A DNA stretch of 64,000 nt from Pseudomonas fluorescens. GTDB lineage: Bacteria; Pseudomonadota; Gammaproteobacteria; Pseudomonadales; Pseudomonadaceae. Positions 9,521-19,624 of this stretch are shown here, in pieces (within the stretch, counting starts at the first letter, position 1; every line of letters starts with the position of its first letter). The notes below the pieces were generated by a model that had not been told where the DNA came from, ran no database searches, and saw only the letters and a list, made by a program, of their open reading frames with translations. Location: the NCBI RefSeq assembly GCF_000730425.1, contig NZ_CP008896.1, positions 5,270,001 through 5,334,000 of the forward strand, read 5' to 3'. The translations under genes were made by a program, and so were the position numbers.

Positions 9521-10074
9521 TCAACGAAATCAAGAAAGACGCCCAGGCGCGTATGCAAAAATCCCTGGAGTCTCTGAGTCATGCATTTGGCCAGATTCGT
9601 ACCGGCAAGGCTCACCCAAGCATTCTGGGCAGCGTGATGGTGCCTTACTACGGCACCGATACTCCGCTGAGCGGCGTGGCCAACGTGACCGTGAAAGACT
9701 CGCGCACCCTGCAGGTCGTGGCGTTCGAGCGCAACATGCTGGCTGCTGTCGACAAGGCGATCCAGAGCGCAGGCCTGAATCTCAACCCAACCAACCTGGG
9801 TGAGCTGCTGCTGATCTCCATGCCAGCCCTGACCGAAGAAACCCGCAAGGGCTTCACCAAGCAGGCGCGCAGTGCAGCGGAAGATGCCCGCGTTGCAGTG
9901 CGCAACATTCGTCGCGATGCCTTGGGTGACCTTAAGAAACTGGTCAAGGACAAGGAAATCAGTGAAGACGAAGAGCGTCGCGCCGTCGCGGATATCGACA
10001 AGCTGACCAAGGATGCCGAGGCCCAGATCACCAAGGCCACGGAAGAAAAAGAAAAGGACCTGATGGCCGTATAA
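9517..10074 (+). CDS. frr: Ribosome recycling factor
   Basis: This 185-residue factor splits post-termination ribosomes together with EF-G. It shows the hallmark [20 protein letters not shown] segment and the Lys/Glu-rich three-helix bundle with [15 protein letters not shown] near residue 130. Length is the family norm. It overlaps pyrH by four bases and is followed 17 bases later by uppS. Confidence 0.98.
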   Translation: MINEIKKDAQARMQKSLESLSHAFGQIRTGKAHPSILGSVMVPYYGTDTPLSGVANVTVKDSRTLQVVAFERNMLAAVDKAIQSAGLNLNPTNLGELLLISMPALTEETRKGFTKQARSAAEDARVAVRNIRRDALGDLKKLVKDKEISEDEERRAVADIDKLTKDAEAQITKATEEKEKDLMAV

Positions 10075-10091
10075 GGGGTCAGGACGCCTTC

Positions 10092-10847
10092 ATGGAAAAG
10101 ACCAAGCAGACTGTACCCTCTGTGGTGCCGCGCCATGTCGCGATCATCATGGATGGGAATAATCGCTGGGCGAAGAAACGCTTTATGCCGGGTGTTGCCG
10201 GGCATAAGGCGGGTGTCGATGCGGTACGGGCCGTGATCGAGGTGTGTGCCGAAGCCAAGGTCGAGGTGCTGACCTTGTTTGCCTTCTCCAGTGAGAACTG
10301 GCAGCGCCCGGCCGACGAAGTCAGCGCCCTGATGGACCTGTTCTTCAAGGCCCTGCGTCGTGAGGCCAAGCGCCTGAACGACAACAACATCAGCCTGCGC
10401 ATCATCGGCGATCGTTCGCGGTTTCATCCGGAGCTGCAGGCGGCCATGCGGGAAGCCGAAGCGATCACTGCTGGCAGCAATCGCTTCGTCCTGCAAATCG
10501 CCGCCAATTATGGTGGCCAATGGGATATCGCCCAGGCTGCACAGCGTTTGGCGCGTGAAGTGCAGGCCGGCCATCTGCGGCCGGAAGACATTACGCCCGA
10601 GTTGTTGCAAACCTGCCTGGTAACCGGTGACCTGCCGTTGCCGGACCTGTGCATCCGTACCGGTGGTGAGCACCGCATCAGCAACTTCCTGTTGTGGCAG
10701 TTGGCCTATACCGAGCTGTACTTCTCCGACCTGTTCTGGCCGGACTTCAAACACGATGCCATGCGCAATGCGCTGGCCGATTTCGCTTCCCGTCAGCGTC
10801 GCTTCGGTAAAACGAGTGAGCAGATCGAAGCTGGAGCCCGGGTTTAA
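10092..10847 (+). CDS. uppS: Undecaprenyl diphosphate synthase (cis-prenyltransferase)
   Basis: This 251-residue enzyme condenses isopentenyl diphosphates onto farnesyl diphosphate to make the C55 lipid carrier for peptidoglycan and O-antigen. Motifs are HVAIIMDGNNRWAKKR (catalytic Asp), FAFSSENWQRP, and the C-terminal LCIRTGGEHRISNFLLWQ and ELYFSDLFWPDF. Its stop codon overlaps the cdsA start (TAATG). It begins the isoprenoid/phospholipid part of the envelope operon, together with dxr downstream. Confidence 0.97.
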   Translation: MEKTKQTVPSVVPRHVAIIMDGNNRWAKKRFMPGVAGHKAGVDAVRAVIEVCAEAKVEVLTLFAFSSENWQRPADEVSALMDLFFKALRREAKRLNDNNISLRIIGDRSRFHPELQAAMREAEAITAGSNRFVLQIAANYGGQWDIAQAAQRLAREVQAGHLRPEDITPELLQTCLVTGDLPLPDLCIRTGGEHRISNFLLWQLAYTELYFSDLFWPDFKHDAMRNALADFASRQRRFGKTSEQIEAGARV

Positions 10848-11653
10848 TGCTTAAACAACGAATCATCACGGCACTGATCCTGCTGCCGATCGCCCTGTGC
10901 GGGTTTTTCCTGCTCGAAGGCTCAGGCTTTGCGCTGTTCATTGGCCTGGTCGTGACCCTGGGTGCCTGGGAGTGGGCGCGCCTGGCAGGGTTTGCCGAGC
11001 AGTTGCCGCGCGTGCTGTACGCCGCCGTTGTGGCGTTGCTGCTGTTCCTGATGTACATCCTGCCGGATGTCGCACCCTGGGTGCTCGGGGCGGCGGTGCT
11101 GTGGTGGGCGTTGGCGACATTCCTCGTATTGACCTATCCGCGTACCAGCGGCCAGTGGTCCAGCGTCGCCTGCAAGCTGGTGATCGGTCTGCTGATCCTG
11201 CTGCCGGCCTGGCAGGGTCTGGTCTATATCAAGCATATGGCCCTGGGCAACTGGTTGATCATGGCGGTCATGGTATTGGTCTGGGGGGCGGACATCGGTG
11301 CGTACTTCTCCGGTCGGGCCTTTGGCAAGCGCAAGCTGGCCCCGGCGGTCAGTCCCGGCAAGAGCTGGGAAGGGGTGTACGGTGGGCTGGCGTTGACGTT
11401 GTTGATTACCCTGGTCGTAGGCATTGTGCGTGATTGGGGCTTCAAGCAAATCCTCCTGGCCTTGGTTGGTGCGGCAGTGGTCGTATTGATCTCGGTGGTT
11501 GGCGATCTGACCGAAAGCATGTTCAAACGCCAGGCTGGCATCAAGGACAGCAGCAACCTGCTGCCGGGCCATGGTGGCGTGTTGGACCGCATCGACAGCC
11601 TGACGGCGGCGATCCCGGTGTTTGCCGTACTGTTGTGGATGGCCGCATCGTGA
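10847..11653 (+). CDS. cdsA: Phosphatidate cytidylyltransferase
   Basis: This 268-residue inner-membrane enzyme makes CDP-diacylglycerol from phosphatidate and CTP, the branch point for all phospholipids. Multiple hydrophobic helices fill the first 200 residues. The C-terminal CDS signature is present: the segment [20 protein letters not shown] followed by [14 protein letters not shown]. Translation is coupled to uppS (TAATG) and to dxr (the dxr GTG lies within its end). Confidence 0.97.
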   Translation: MLKQRIITALILLPIALCGFFLLEGSGFALFIGLVVTLGAWEWARLAGFAEQLPRVLYAAVVALLLFLMYILPDVAPWVLGAAVLWWALATFLVLTYPRTSGQWSSVACKLVIGLLILLPAWQGLVYIKHMALGNWLIMAVMVLVWGADIGAYFSGRAFGKRKLAPAVSPGKSWEGVYGGLALTLLITLVVGIVRDWGFKQILLALVGAAVVVLISVVGDLTESMFKRQAGIKDSSNLLPGHGGVLDRIDSLTAAIPVFAVLLWMAAS

Positions 11654-12840
11654 GCCGCTTGCAGCAGGTGACTGTGCTGGGGGCAACCGGCTCGGTCGGG
11701 TTGAGCACGCTGGATGTCATTGCCCGTCACCCTGAGCGCTACCAGGTGTTCGCCCTGACCGGCTTCAGTCGCTTGAGCGATCTGTTGGCGCTGTGCGTGC
11801 GGCATAAGCCGCAGTTCGTCGTGGTGCCGGATGCGACTGCCGCCCGTGGCTTGCAGGACGACCTGCGGGCTGCGGGCCTGTCGACCGAGGTGTTGGTTGG
11901 CGAGGAGGGCTTGTGCCAGGTGTCTGCTGCTTCTGACGTGGATACCGTGGTCGCCGCCATTGTGGGGGCTGCAGGTTTGCGGCCAACGCTTGCGGCGGTC
12001 GATGCCGGCAAAAAGATTCTGTTGGCCAATAAAGAAGCGCTGGTCATGTCCGGCGCGCTGTTTATGCAGGCCGTGCGCAAGAGCGGTGCGGTGCTGTTGC
12101 CGCTGGACAGCGAGCACAACGCAATTTTTCAGTGCATGCCGGGCGATTTCGCCCGCGGCCTGAGCCAGGTTGGCGTGCGGCGTATTTTGCTGACCGCCTC
12201 CGGCGGCCCGTTCCGTCAGACGCCTTTGGCCGAGCTGGAGCACGTTTCTCCTGATCAGGCTTGCGCTCATCCCAATTGGTCGATGGGGCGCAAGATCTCG
12301 GTGGATTCGGCGAGCATGATGAACAAGGGGCTGGAGCTGATCGAGGCTTGTTGGTTGTTTGACGCCCGGGCTGATCAAGTCGAGGTGGTGATCCATCCTC
12401 AAAGCGTGATTCATTCCCTGGTCGACTATGTTGATGGCTCGGTGCTGGCCCAGTTGGGTAACCCGGACATGCGTACGCCGATTGCCAATGCCCTGGCATG
12501 GCCCGAGCGTATCGACTCGGGGGTTGCGCCACTGGACCTGTTTGCCATCGCGCGCCTGGATTTTGAAGCGCCCGATGATCAGCGCTTCCCCTGCCTGCGC
12601 CTGGCGCGTGAGGCGGCAGAAGCGGGCAACAGCGCGCCGGCGATGCTGAATGCGGCCAATGAGGTTGCGGTTGCTGCGTTTCTTGAGCGGCGCATCCGTT
12701 TTCCACAGATCGCGAGTATCATCGAGGAAATTTTGAGCCTTGAACCGGTGGTTGCCGTGAATGATTTGGGCGCCGTGTTCGAGGCAGATGCCAAGGCACG
12801 GGTTCTGGCCGAGCAATGGTTGAAACGCCACGCAGGTTAG
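11650..12840 (+). CDS. dxr: 1-deoxy-D-xylulose 5-phosphate reductoisomerase
   Basis: This 396-residue NADPH enzyme forms 2-C-methyl-D-erythritol 4-phosphate, the committed step of the MEP isoprenoid pathway. ispD and ispF of the same pathway also lie in this window. Motifs are [17 protein letters not shown] (NADPH fold), [11 protein letters not shown], the metal and substrate residues in [13 protein letters not shown], and TASGGPFR. The frame is open far upstream, but the GTG at 11650, overlapping the cdsA stop as GTGA, begins the family N-terminus [13 protein letters not shown]. Confidence 0.96.
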   Translation: MSRLQQVTVLGATGSVGLSTLDVIARHPERYQVFALTGFSRLSDLLALCVRHKPQFVVVPDATAARGLQDDLRAAGLSTEVLVGEEGLCQVSAASDVDTVVAAIVGAAGLRPTLAAVDAGKKILLANKEALVMSGALFMQAVRKSGAVLLPLDSEHNAIFQCMPGDFARGLSQVGVRRILLTASGGPFRQTPLAELEHVSPDQACAHPNWSMGRKISVDSASMMNKGLELIEACWLFDARADQVEVVIHPQSVIHSLVDYVDGSVLAQLGNPDMRTPIANALAWPERIDSGVAPLDLFAIARLDFEAPDDQRFPCLRLAREAAEAGNSAPAMLNAANEVAVAAFLERRIRFPQIASIIEEILSLEPVVAVNDLGAVFEADAKARVLAEQWLKRHAG

Positions 12841-12875
12841 TCGGCAGGCGCGGGATTGGAATGCGGAGAGTTTAG

Positions 12876-14228
12876 ATGAGTGCGCTCTACATGATTGTCG
12901 GCACCCTGGTTGCTCTGGGTGTGCTGGTCACTTTCCACGAATTTGGTCATTTTTGGGTGGCGCGCCGTTGTGGCGTCAAGGTCCTGCGTTTTTCCGTGGG
13001 GTTTGGCATGCCGCTGCTGCGCTGGCACGATCGGCGCGGCACTGAGTTCGTGATTGCTGCCATTCCCCTGGGCGGCTACGTCAAGATGCTCGATGAGCGC
13101 GAAGGCGACGTGCCGGCTGATCAATTGGATCAATCCTTCAATCGCAAGACCGTCCGTCAGCGTATTGCCATTGTGGCTGCTGGCCCAATTGCCAACTTCC
13201 TGTTGGCCATGGTGTTTTTCTGGGTTCTGGCAATGCTGGGTAGCCAGCAGGTGCGTCCGGTCATCGGTGCGGTCGAAACGGGCAGTATCGCCGCCAAGGC
13301 CGGATTGAGCGCTGGCCAGGAAATCGTTGCCATTGATGGTGAGCCAACCACTGGTTGGGGCGCGGTCAACCTGCAGTTGGTTCGACGCCTGGGTGAAAGC
13401 GGTACGGTGAAGCTGGTCGTGCGCGAGCAGGACTCGACAGCCGAGACACCGCGCGAACTGGTGCTGGACAAGTGGCTCAAGGGCGCCGACGAGCCTGACC
13501 CGATCAAGTCCCTGGGGATTCGCCCATGGCGCCCGGCACTGCCACCTGTATTGGCAGAGCTTGACCCCAAGGGCCCGGCCCAGGCTGCCGGCCTGAAGAC
13601 TGGCGACCGGTTGCTGGCCCTTGATGGGCAGGCACTGGGCGATTGGCAGCAAGTGGTCGATCTGGTTCGTGTACGTCCTGATACGAAAATTGTGCTGAAA
13701 GTTGAGCGCGACGGTGCTCAAATCGACGTCCCTGTGACCCTTGCGGTACGCGGGGAGGCCAAGGCGGCCGGTGGGTATCTGGGGGCCGGGGTCAAAGGTG
13801 TCGAATGGCCGCCATCGATGATGCGGGAGATCAGTTTCGGGCCTCTGGCGGCCATTGGCGAGGGGGCGCGACGCACTTGGACCATGAGTGTACTGACCCT
13901 CGATTCCCTGAAGAAAATGTTGTTCGGCGAGCTCTCGGTAAAAAACTTGAGTGGACCGATAACCATTGCTAAAGTGGCGGGCGCTTCTGCCCAGTCGGGC
14001 GTTGCTGATTTCCTGAATTTCCTGGCTTATCTGAGTATTAGCCTCGGGGTTCTGAATTTGTTGCCCATTCCAGTACTGGATGGGGGGCATCTGTTGTTTT
14101 ATCTCGTCGAGTGGGTGCGTGGTCGCCCCTTGTCGGATCGGGTGCAGGGTTGGGGGATACAGATCGGTATCAGTTTGGTGGTCGGGGTGATGTTGTTAGC
14201 CCTGGTCAACGACCTGGGACGTCTGTAA
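12876..14228 (+). CDS. rseP: Site-2 intramembrane metalloprotease RseP
   Basis: This 450-residue inner-membrane zinc protease cleaves anti-sigma factors (MucA/RseA type) after DegS/AlgW, releasing the envelope-stress sigma factor. In Pseudomonas this controls AlgU and alginate. The HEFGH motif at residues 21-25 lies in the first membrane helix. Two PDZ domains lie between about residues 110 and 300 (GLSAGQEIVAIDGEPT and GLKTGDRLLALDGQAL). The second metal-site motif LLPIPVLDGGHLLFY is near residue 390. It lies upstream of bamA as in other proteobacteria. Confidence 0.97.
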   Translation: MSALYMIVGTLVALGVLVTFHEFGHFWVARRCGVKVLRFSVGFGMPLLRWHDRRGTEFVIAAIPLGGYVKMLDEREGDVPADQLDQSFNRKTVRQRIAIVAAGPIANFLLAMVFFWVLAMLGSQQVRPVIGAVETGSIAAKAGLSAGQEIVAIDGEPTTGWGAVNLQLVRRLGESGTVKLVVREQDSTAETPRELVLDKWLKGADEPDPIKSLGIRPWRPALPPVLAELDPKGPAQAAGLKTGDRLLALDGQALGDWQQVVDLVRVRPDTKIVLKVERDGAQIDVPVTLAVRGEAKAAGGYLGAGVKGVEWPPSMMREISFGPLAAIGEGARRTWTMSVLTLDSLKKMLFGELSVKNLSGPITIAKVAGASAQSGVADFLNFLAYLSISLGVLNLLPIPVLDGGHLLFYLVEWVRGRPLSDRVQGWGIQIGISLVVGVMLLALVNDLGRL

Positions 14229-14248
14229 CGCTTCGCTGAATTGCGAAT

Positions 14249-14274
14249 CTGCCGCATTTTGCGGCAGTTTGTTT
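14249..14274 (+). terminator. Hairpin with T-rich tail between rseP and bamA
   Basis: CTGCCGC and GCGGCAG form a seven-base stem with a five-base loop, followed by TTTGTTT. It lies 20 bases after rseP inside a presumed operon, so it may be a partial terminator or attenuator. Confidence 0.65.
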
Positions 14275-14302
14275 ATTGCCAGTTGGAATAAGAAAGGACT
14301 TC

Positions 14303-16690
14303 ATGAAACGTCTGCTGCTAACTGCGGTTCTCACCGTATTGATGATCGCCGAAGTTCACGCCGAGTCCTTCACCATCTCCGATATTCGCGTCAACGGCCT
14401 CCAGCGGGTTTCCGCGGGTAGCGTCTTTGGCGCCTTGCCGTTGAACGTTGGGGAACAGGCTGACGACCGTCGCCTGGTGGAATCCACTCGTGCGCTGTTC
14501 AAAACCGGTTTCTTTCAAGATATCCAACTGGGTCGTGAAGGCAACGTCCTGGTCATCACTGTCGTTGAGCGGCCTTCTGTCGCCAGTATCGAGATCGAAG
14601 GCAACAAGGCGATCTCCACTGAAGACTTGATGAAAGGTCTCAAGCAGTCCGGCCTGGCCGAAGGCGAGATCTTCCAACGTGCCACCCTCGAAGGCGTGCG
14701 TAACGAGTTGCAGCGCCAGTACGTTGCCCAGGGCCGTTACTCCGCTTCCGTGGAAACCGAAGTGGTTCCACAGCCGCGTAACCGTGTCGGCCTGAAGGTC
14801 AACATCAACGAAGGTACCGTGGCGGCGATCCAGCACATCAACGTGGTGGGCAACACCAAGTTCGCCGACGAAGACCTGATCGACCTGTTCGAGCTCAAGA
14901 CTACCAACTGGCTGTCGTTCTTCAAGAACGACGACAAGTACGCCCGTGAAAAACTCTCCGGTGACTTGGAGCGCCTGCGCTCCTATTACCTGGACCGTGG
15001 CTATATCAACATGGATATCGCTTCGACCCAGGTGTCCATCACCCCGGACAAGAAGCACGTGTACATCACGGTCAACGTCAACGAAGGCGAGAAATACCGT
15101 GTTCGTGACGTGAAGCTCAGCGGCGACCTGAAAGTGCCTGAAGACCAGGTCAAGTCCCTGCTGCTGGTCCAGAAGGACCAGGTGTTCTCACGCAAGCTGA
15201 TGACCACCACTTCCGAACTGATCACCCGTCGCCTGGGTAACGAAGGCTATACCTTCGCCAACGTCAACGGCGTGCCGACTCCCCATGATGATGACCACAC
15301 CGTGGACATCACCTTTGTCGTCGATCCAGGCAAGCGTGCCTACGTCAACCGCATCAACTTCCGTGGCAACACCAAGTCCGAGGACGAAGTGCTGCGTCGT
15401 GAAATGCGCCAGATGGAAGGCGGCTGGGCTTCTACCTACCTGATCGACCAGTCCAAGACCCGTCTTGAGCGCCTGGGCTTCTTCAAGGAAGTCAACGTCG
15501 AAACCCCGGCCGTACCGGGTGTGGACGACCAGGTTGACGTGAACTATGCCGTTGAAGAGCAAGCGTCCGGCTCGATCACCGCCAGTGTCGGTTTCGCCCA
15601 GAGTGCCGGCCTGATCCTTGGTGGCTCGATTACCCAGAACAACTTCCTGGGTACCGGCAACAAGGTTTCCATCGGCCTGACCCGCAGCGAATACCAGAGC
15701 CGATACAACTTCGGTTATGTGGACCCCTACTGGACGGCTGACGGTGTGAGCCTTGGCTACAACGCCTTCTACCGCACCACCGACTACAAGGACCTCGATG
15801 TCGACGTTGCAAGCTATGCGATCGACAGCCTGGGTATCGGTGCCAACGTGGGCTACCCGATCAGTGAGACCTCGCGTCTGACCTTCGGCCTGACCGCGCA
15901 GCAGGATGAGATCAAGACCGGCGTCTATACCGTGGATGAGATCTTCGATTTCACCCGCCGCGAAGGTGACAAGTTCCTCAACTTCAAGGCCTCGGCCGGT
16001 TGGTCCGAGTCCACCCTGAACAAGGGCGTGCTGGCCACTCGTGGCCACTCCCAGAGCCTGACCCTGGAAGCCACCACCCCAGGTAGCGACCTGTCGTTCT
16101 TCAAACTCGACTACCGTGGTCAGCTGTTCACACCGTTGAGCGATAACTACACCATGCGCCTGCACACGGAATTGGGCTATGGTGATGGCTACGGTTCGAC
16201 CGATGGCCTGCCGTTCTACGAGAACTACTACGCCGGTGGTTTCAACTCGGTACGTGGCTTCAAGGACAGCACCCTGGGTCCTCGCGGCACGCCAAGCCGT
16301 GGTGTCGCCGAAACCGGTAACGTCGGTACTGTGCGTGACTCGGACAATGACCCGCTGCCATTCGGTGGTAACGTGCTGATTCAAGGTGGTGCGGAAATTC
16401 TCTTCCCGCTGCCGTTCGTCAAGGATCAGCGTTCCCTGCGGACTTCGGTCTTCTGGGATGTGGGTAACGTATTCGACTCCAAGTGCGAGCAGATCCGTAA
16501 CCCGAGTGGCCTGAAGTCCAACACCCAGTGCAACGACGTAAGCCTGAGCAATCTGGCCAGTTCCGTGGGTGTAGGTGTGACCTGGATTACCGCCCTTGGC
16601 CCGTTGAGCTTCGCCTTGGCGATGCCAGTGAAGAAACCGGATAACGCTGAAACCCAGATTTTCCAATTTTCCCTCGGCCAGACGTTCTAA
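14303..16690 (+). CDS. bamA: Outer-membrane protein assembly factor BamA
   Basis: This 795-residue core component of the BAM complex folds beta-barrel proteins into the outer membrane. A signal peptide (MKRLLLTAVLTVLMIAEVHA) is followed by five POTRA repeats to about residue 420, for example SFTISDIRVNGLQRVSAG at the start of the first. A C-terminal barrel ends in the terminal Phe typical of outer-membrane proteins (FSLGQTF). The frame opens upstream at 14276, but the ATG at 14303 starts the signal peptide and has an AAAGGACTTC ribosome site. Its chaperone skp follows directly. Confidence 0.97.
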   Translation: MKRLLLTAVLTVLMIAEVHAESFTISDIRVNGLQRVSAGSVFGALPLNVGEQADDRRLVESTRALFKTGFFQDIQLGREGNVLVITVVERPSVASIEIEGNKAISTEDLMKGLKQSGLAEGEIFQRATLEGVRNELQRQYVAQGRYSASVETEVVPQPRNRVGLKVNINEGTVAAIQHINVVGNTKFADEDLIDLFELKTTNWLSFFKNDDKYAREKLSGDLERLRSYYLDRGYINMDIASTQVSITPDKKHVYITVNVNEGEKYRVRDVKLSGDLKVPEDQVKSLLLVQKDQVFSRKLMTTTSELITRRLGNEGYTFANVNGVPTPHDDDHTVDITFVVDPGKRAYVNRINFRGNTKSEDEVLRREMRQMEGGWASTYLIDQSKTRLERLGFFKEVNVETPAVPGVDDQVDVNYAVEEQASGSITASVGFAQSAGLILGGSITQNNFLGTGNKVSIGLTRSEYQSRYNFGYVDPYWTADGVSLGYNAFYRTTDYKDLDVDVASYAIDSLGIGANVGYPISETSRLTFGLTAQQDEIKTGVYTVDEIFDFTRREGDKFLNFKASAGWSESTLNKGVLATRGHSQSLTLEATTPGSDLSFFKLDYRGQLFTPLSDNYTMRLHTELGYGDGYGSTDGLPFYENYYAGGFNSVRGFKDSTLGPRGTPSRGVAETGNVGTVRDSDNDPLPFGGNVLIQGGAEILFPLPFVKDQRSLRTSVFWDVGNVFDSKCEQIRNPSGLKSNTQCNDVSLSNLASSVGVGVTWITALGPLSFALAMPVKKPDNAETQIFQFSLGQTF

Positions 16691-16735
16691 GCGTCCGACC
16701 CAAGATAACGACAACGGATTCTGTAGGAGTGCATC

Positions 16736-17239
16736 GTGCGTAAGTTGACTCAATTGGTTCTTCTGGCAACCGTGCTGGTCGCAACCCCGGCGTTTGCCGA
16801 AATGAAAATCGCCGTCCTGAACTATCAGATGGCCCTGCTGGAATCCGACGCGGCCAAGAAATACGCCGTGGATGCCGAGAAAAAATTCGGTCCGCAACTG
16901 ACCAAACTCAAGACCCTGGAAAGTAGCGCCAAGGGCATCCAGGACCGCCTGGTCGCCGGTGGCGATAAAATGCAGCAAGGCGAGCGCGAGCGTCTGGAGC
17001 TTGAATTCAAGCAAAAGGCCCGTGACTATCAGTTCCAGTCCAAGGAGCTGAACGAAGCCAAGGCTGTTGCTGACCGTGAGATGCTCAAGCAATTGAAGCC
17101 AAAACTCGACAGCGCCGTGGAAGAAGTCATCAAGAAAGGTGCTTTTGACTTGGTCTTCGAGCGTGGCGCCGTCATTGACGTCAAGCCTCAATACGACATC
17201 ACCCGCCAGGTGATCGAGCGCATGAACCAGCTGAAGTAA
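16736..17239 (+). CDS. skp: Periplasmic chaperone Skp/OmpH
   Basis: This 167-residue periplasmic holdase carries unfolded outer-membrane proteins to BAM. It has a cleavable signal peptide (MRKLTQLVLLATVLVATPAFA). The mature part is a strongly helical Lys/Glu-rich tentacle region, flanked by the beta core IAVLNYQMALLESDAA and the end segment FDLVFERGAVIDVKPQYDIT. It starts at GTG 16736 with a TAGGAG ribosome site. It lies between bamA and lpxD, the conserved order. Confidence 0.95.
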   Translation: MRKLTQLVLLATVLVATPAFAEMKIAVLNYQMALLESDAAKKYAVDAEKKFGPQLTKLKTLESSAKGIQDRLVAGGDKMQQGERERLELEFKQKARDYQFQSKELNEAKAVADREMLKQLKPKLDSAVEEVIKKGAFDLVFERGAVIDVKPQYDITRQVIERMNQLK

Positions 17240-17242
17240 GCC

Positions 17243-18298
17243 ATGACCGCGACTATCAAACTCGGCGAGTTGGCCGAGTTCCTGGGGGCCGCCTTGCGTG
17301 GCTCCCCGGAGAAGGAAATCACTGGGCTAGCCACCTTGCAGGAGGCTGGCCCAGCTCAGTTGAGCTTCCTCGCAAATCCTCAATACCGTAAATACCTGGG
17401 CGACAGCCAGGCTGCAGCAGTATTGCTGAAGGCCGCTGACGCCGAGACGTTTGCCGGGGATGCGCTGGTGGTGGCCGACCCTTACGCGGCTTACGCGCGG
17501 GTGTCCCACCTGTTCGACCCCAAACCCAAGGCTTCCCCGGGCATTCATCCTTCTGCCGTGGTCGCTGATGACGCCCAGGTTGATCCTGCGGCGAGCATTG
17601 GTGCTTTTGCGGTGATCGAGAGTGGTGCGCGAATCGGTGCCGGCGTGACTGTCGGTGCCCATTGTTTTATCGGTGCCCGCAGTGAAGTTGCAGCAGGCGG
17701 CTGGCTCGCGCCGCGTGTGACCCTGTACCACGATGTGCGTATCGGGCAGCGGGTGGTGATTCAGTCGGGTGCCGTGATCGGCGGCGAAGGCTTCGGCTTC
17801 GCCAATGAGAAGGGCATATGGCAGAAGATTGCCCAGGTTGGCGGTGTGCTGATCGGTGACGACGTGGAGATTGGCGTCAACACCGCCGTTGATCGCGGGG
17901 CCCTGGCCGATACCGTGATTGGCAATGGTGTGAAGCTCGACAACCAGATCCAGATCGCCCACAACGTACAGATTGGCGATCACACGGCCATGGCCGCGTG
18001 TGTCGGCATTTCCGGCAGCACCAAGATCGGCAAGCATTGCATGCTGGCCGGCGGTGTCGGGCTGGTGGGCCATATTGACGTGTGCGACAACGTATTCATT
18101 ACCGGCATGACCATGGTGACCCATTCGATTACCGAGCCTGGGGCCTATTCTTCCGGTACGGCGATGCAGCCCGCAGCCGAGTGGCGCAAGAGCGCGGCCC
18201 GTTTAAGGCAGCTCGACGACATGGCGCGGCGCCTGAAACATCTGGAAAAGCGTGTTGGGGACGTGACCCCTGGCAGTAATGTTTCATCAGATGGCTGA
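17243..18298 (+). CDS. lpxD: UDP-3-O-(3-hydroxyacyl)glucosamine N-acyltransferase
   Basis: This 351-residue enzyme performs the third step of lipid A synthesis, N-acylating UDP-3-O-acyl-glucosamine from acyl-ACP. An N-terminal uridine-binding domain ([27 protein letters not shown]) is followed by a left-handed beta-helix of hexapeptide repeats from about residue 100. The catalytic His lies in [15 protein letters not shown] near residue 240. A C-terminal helix follows. It starts 3 bases after skp. Confidence 0.97.
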   Translation: MTATIKLGELAEFLGAALRGSPEKEITGLATLQEAGPAQLSFLANPQYRKYLGDSQAAAVLLKAADAETFAGDALVVADPYAAYARVSHLFDPKPKASPGIHPSAVVADDAQVDPAASIGAFAVIESGARIGAGVTVGAHCFIGARSEVAAGGWLAPRVTLYHDVRIGQRVVIQSGAVIGGEGFGFANEKGIWQKIAQVGGVLIGDDVEIGVNTAVDRGALADTVIGNGVKLDNQIQIAHNVQIGDHTAMAACVGISGSTKIGKHCMLAGGVGLVGHIDVCDNVFITGMTMVTHSITEPGAYSSGTAMQPAAEWRKSAARLRQLDDMARRLKHLEKRVGDVTPGSNVSSDG

Positions 18299-18408
18299 TA
18301 CCATTTCCATATCAAGTGTGCACAGCAGCTAGACTGCCTTCTTGATTTGCTAGAGGGGCGTGCCTTAGTCCGCGCGCTCCCAATCTTTATTACAGGCTTC
18401 CCCCCGAA

Positions 18409-18849
18409 ATGATGGACATCAACGAGATTCGCGAATACCTGCCTCACCGTTACCCGTTCCTGCTGGTGGACCGTGTAGTGGAGCTGAATGTTGAGGAAAA
18501 GCGCATTCGTGCCTACAAGAATGTCAGCATCAACGAACCATTCTTCAATGGTCACTTCCCTGCGCATCCAATCATGCCGGGCGTGCTGATCATCGAAGCG
18601 ATGGCGCAGGCCGCTGGTATCCTGGGTTTTAAAATGCTCGACCTGAAGCCTGCCGATGGCACGCTTTACTATTTCGTGGGCTCCGACAAGCTGCGTTTCC
18701 GCAACCCGGTCACCCCGGGCGACCAGTTGATCCTGGAAGCCAAGTTCGTGAGCTGCAAGCGCCAGATCTGGAAATTCGAATGCCAGGCGTCCGTTGACGG
18801 CAAGCCTGTGTGTTCCGCCGAAATCATCTGCGCGGAACGCAAACTATGA
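18409..18849 (+). CDS. fabZ: (3R)-hydroxyacyl-ACP dehydratase FabZ
   Basis: This 146-residue hot-dog-fold enzyme dehydrates 3-hydroxyacyl-ACP in fatty-acid elongation and competes with LpxA/LpxD for the same substrate. The catalytic His lies in [16 protein letters not shown] and the Glu in [10 protein letters not shown]. The N-terminus [19 protein letters not shown] is typical; initiation at the second Met is also possible. A 110-base gap separates it from lpxD. The end overlaps lpxA by four bases (ATGA). Confidence 0.97.
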   Translation: MMDINEIREYLPHRYPFLLVDRVVELNVEEKRIRAYKNVSINEPFFNGHFPAHPIMPGVLIIEAMAQAAGILGFKMLDLKPADGTLYYFVGSDKLRFRNPVTPGDQLILEAKFVSCKRQIWKFECQASVDGKPVCSAEIICAERKL

Positions 18850-19622
18850 GTTTGATTGACCCTCGCGCAATCATCGATCCGACGGCCGTGCTGGCCGCCG
18901 ACGTTGAGGTCGGCCCTTGGTCGATCATCGGCGCAGGTGTGGAAATCGGCGAGGGGACAGTCATCGGGCCGCATGTGATCCTCAAGGGTCCGACTCGCAT
19001 TGGCAAACACAACCGCATCTACCAGTTTTCCTCGGTAGGTGAAGACACGCCGGACATGAAGTACAAGGGTGAAGAAACCCGCCTGGTAATCGGTGATCAC
19101 AACATCATTCGTGAAGGTGTGACCATTCATCGCGGCACTGTGCAGGACCGGGCAGAAACCACCCTGGGTGATCACAACCTAGTGATGGCCTACGCGCACA
19201 TCGGCCACGACAGTGTGATTGGCAACCACTGCATCCTGGTCAACAACACGGCGCTGGCCGGCCATGTGCACGTTGATGACTGGGCGATCCTGTCCGGTTT
19301 CACCCTGGTGCATCAGTACTGCCATATCGGTGCCCACAGTTTTTCCGGCATGGGAACGGCTATCGGCAAGGATGTACCGGCGTTTGTCACGGTATTTGGC
19401 AACCCCGCCGAAGCTCGCAGCATGAACTTCGAAGGCATGCGCCGACGTGGTTTCAGCGAAGACGCAATCCATGCGCTGCGTCGTGCCTACAAGGTGGTGT
19501 ACCGCCAGGGCCTGACGGTTGAGCAGGCACTGGCCGAGTTGGCGGAGCCGGCAGCATTATTTCCAGAAGTTGCCATATTCCGTGATTCGATCCAGGCATC
19601 GACTCGCGGCATCACCCGCTGA
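18846..19622 (+). CDS. lpxA: UDP-N-acetylglucosamine 3-O-acyltransferase
   Basis: This 258-residue enzyme starts lipid A synthesis by moving a 3-hydroxyacyl chain from ACP to UDP-GlcNAc. Hexapeptide repeats ([14 protein letters not shown] onward) form the beta-helix. The catalytic His lies in [14 protein letters not shown] near residue 118. The helical C-terminus begins around [19 protein letters not shown]. The frame extends upstream to 18810, but the ATG at 18846, overlapping the fabZ stop, begins the family N-terminus. Confidence 0.97.
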   Translation: MSLIDPRAIIDPTAVLAADVEVGPWSIIGAGVEIGEGTVIGPHVILKGPTRIGKHNRIYQFSSVGEDTPDMKYKGEETRLVIGDHNIIREGVTIHRGTVQDRAETTLGDHNLVMAYAHIGHDSVIGNHCILVNNTALAGHVHVDDWAILSGFTLVHQYCHIGAHSFSGMGTAIGKDVPAFVTVFGNPAEARSMNFEGMRRRGFSEDAIHALRRAYKVVYRQGLTVEQALAELAEPAALFPEVAIFRDSIQASTRGITR

Positions 19623-19624
19623 TC

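Noticed and set aside
11224..12831. A 535-codon minus-strand frame opposite cdsA/dxr
   Set aside because: It is a shadow of dxr and cdsA with His/Gln/Arg-rich nonsense composition.
15188..17191. A 667-codon open frame on the minus strand opposite bamA and skp
   Set aside because: It is antisense to two well-supported genes, has no recognisable domain and shows the same complement-strand bias.
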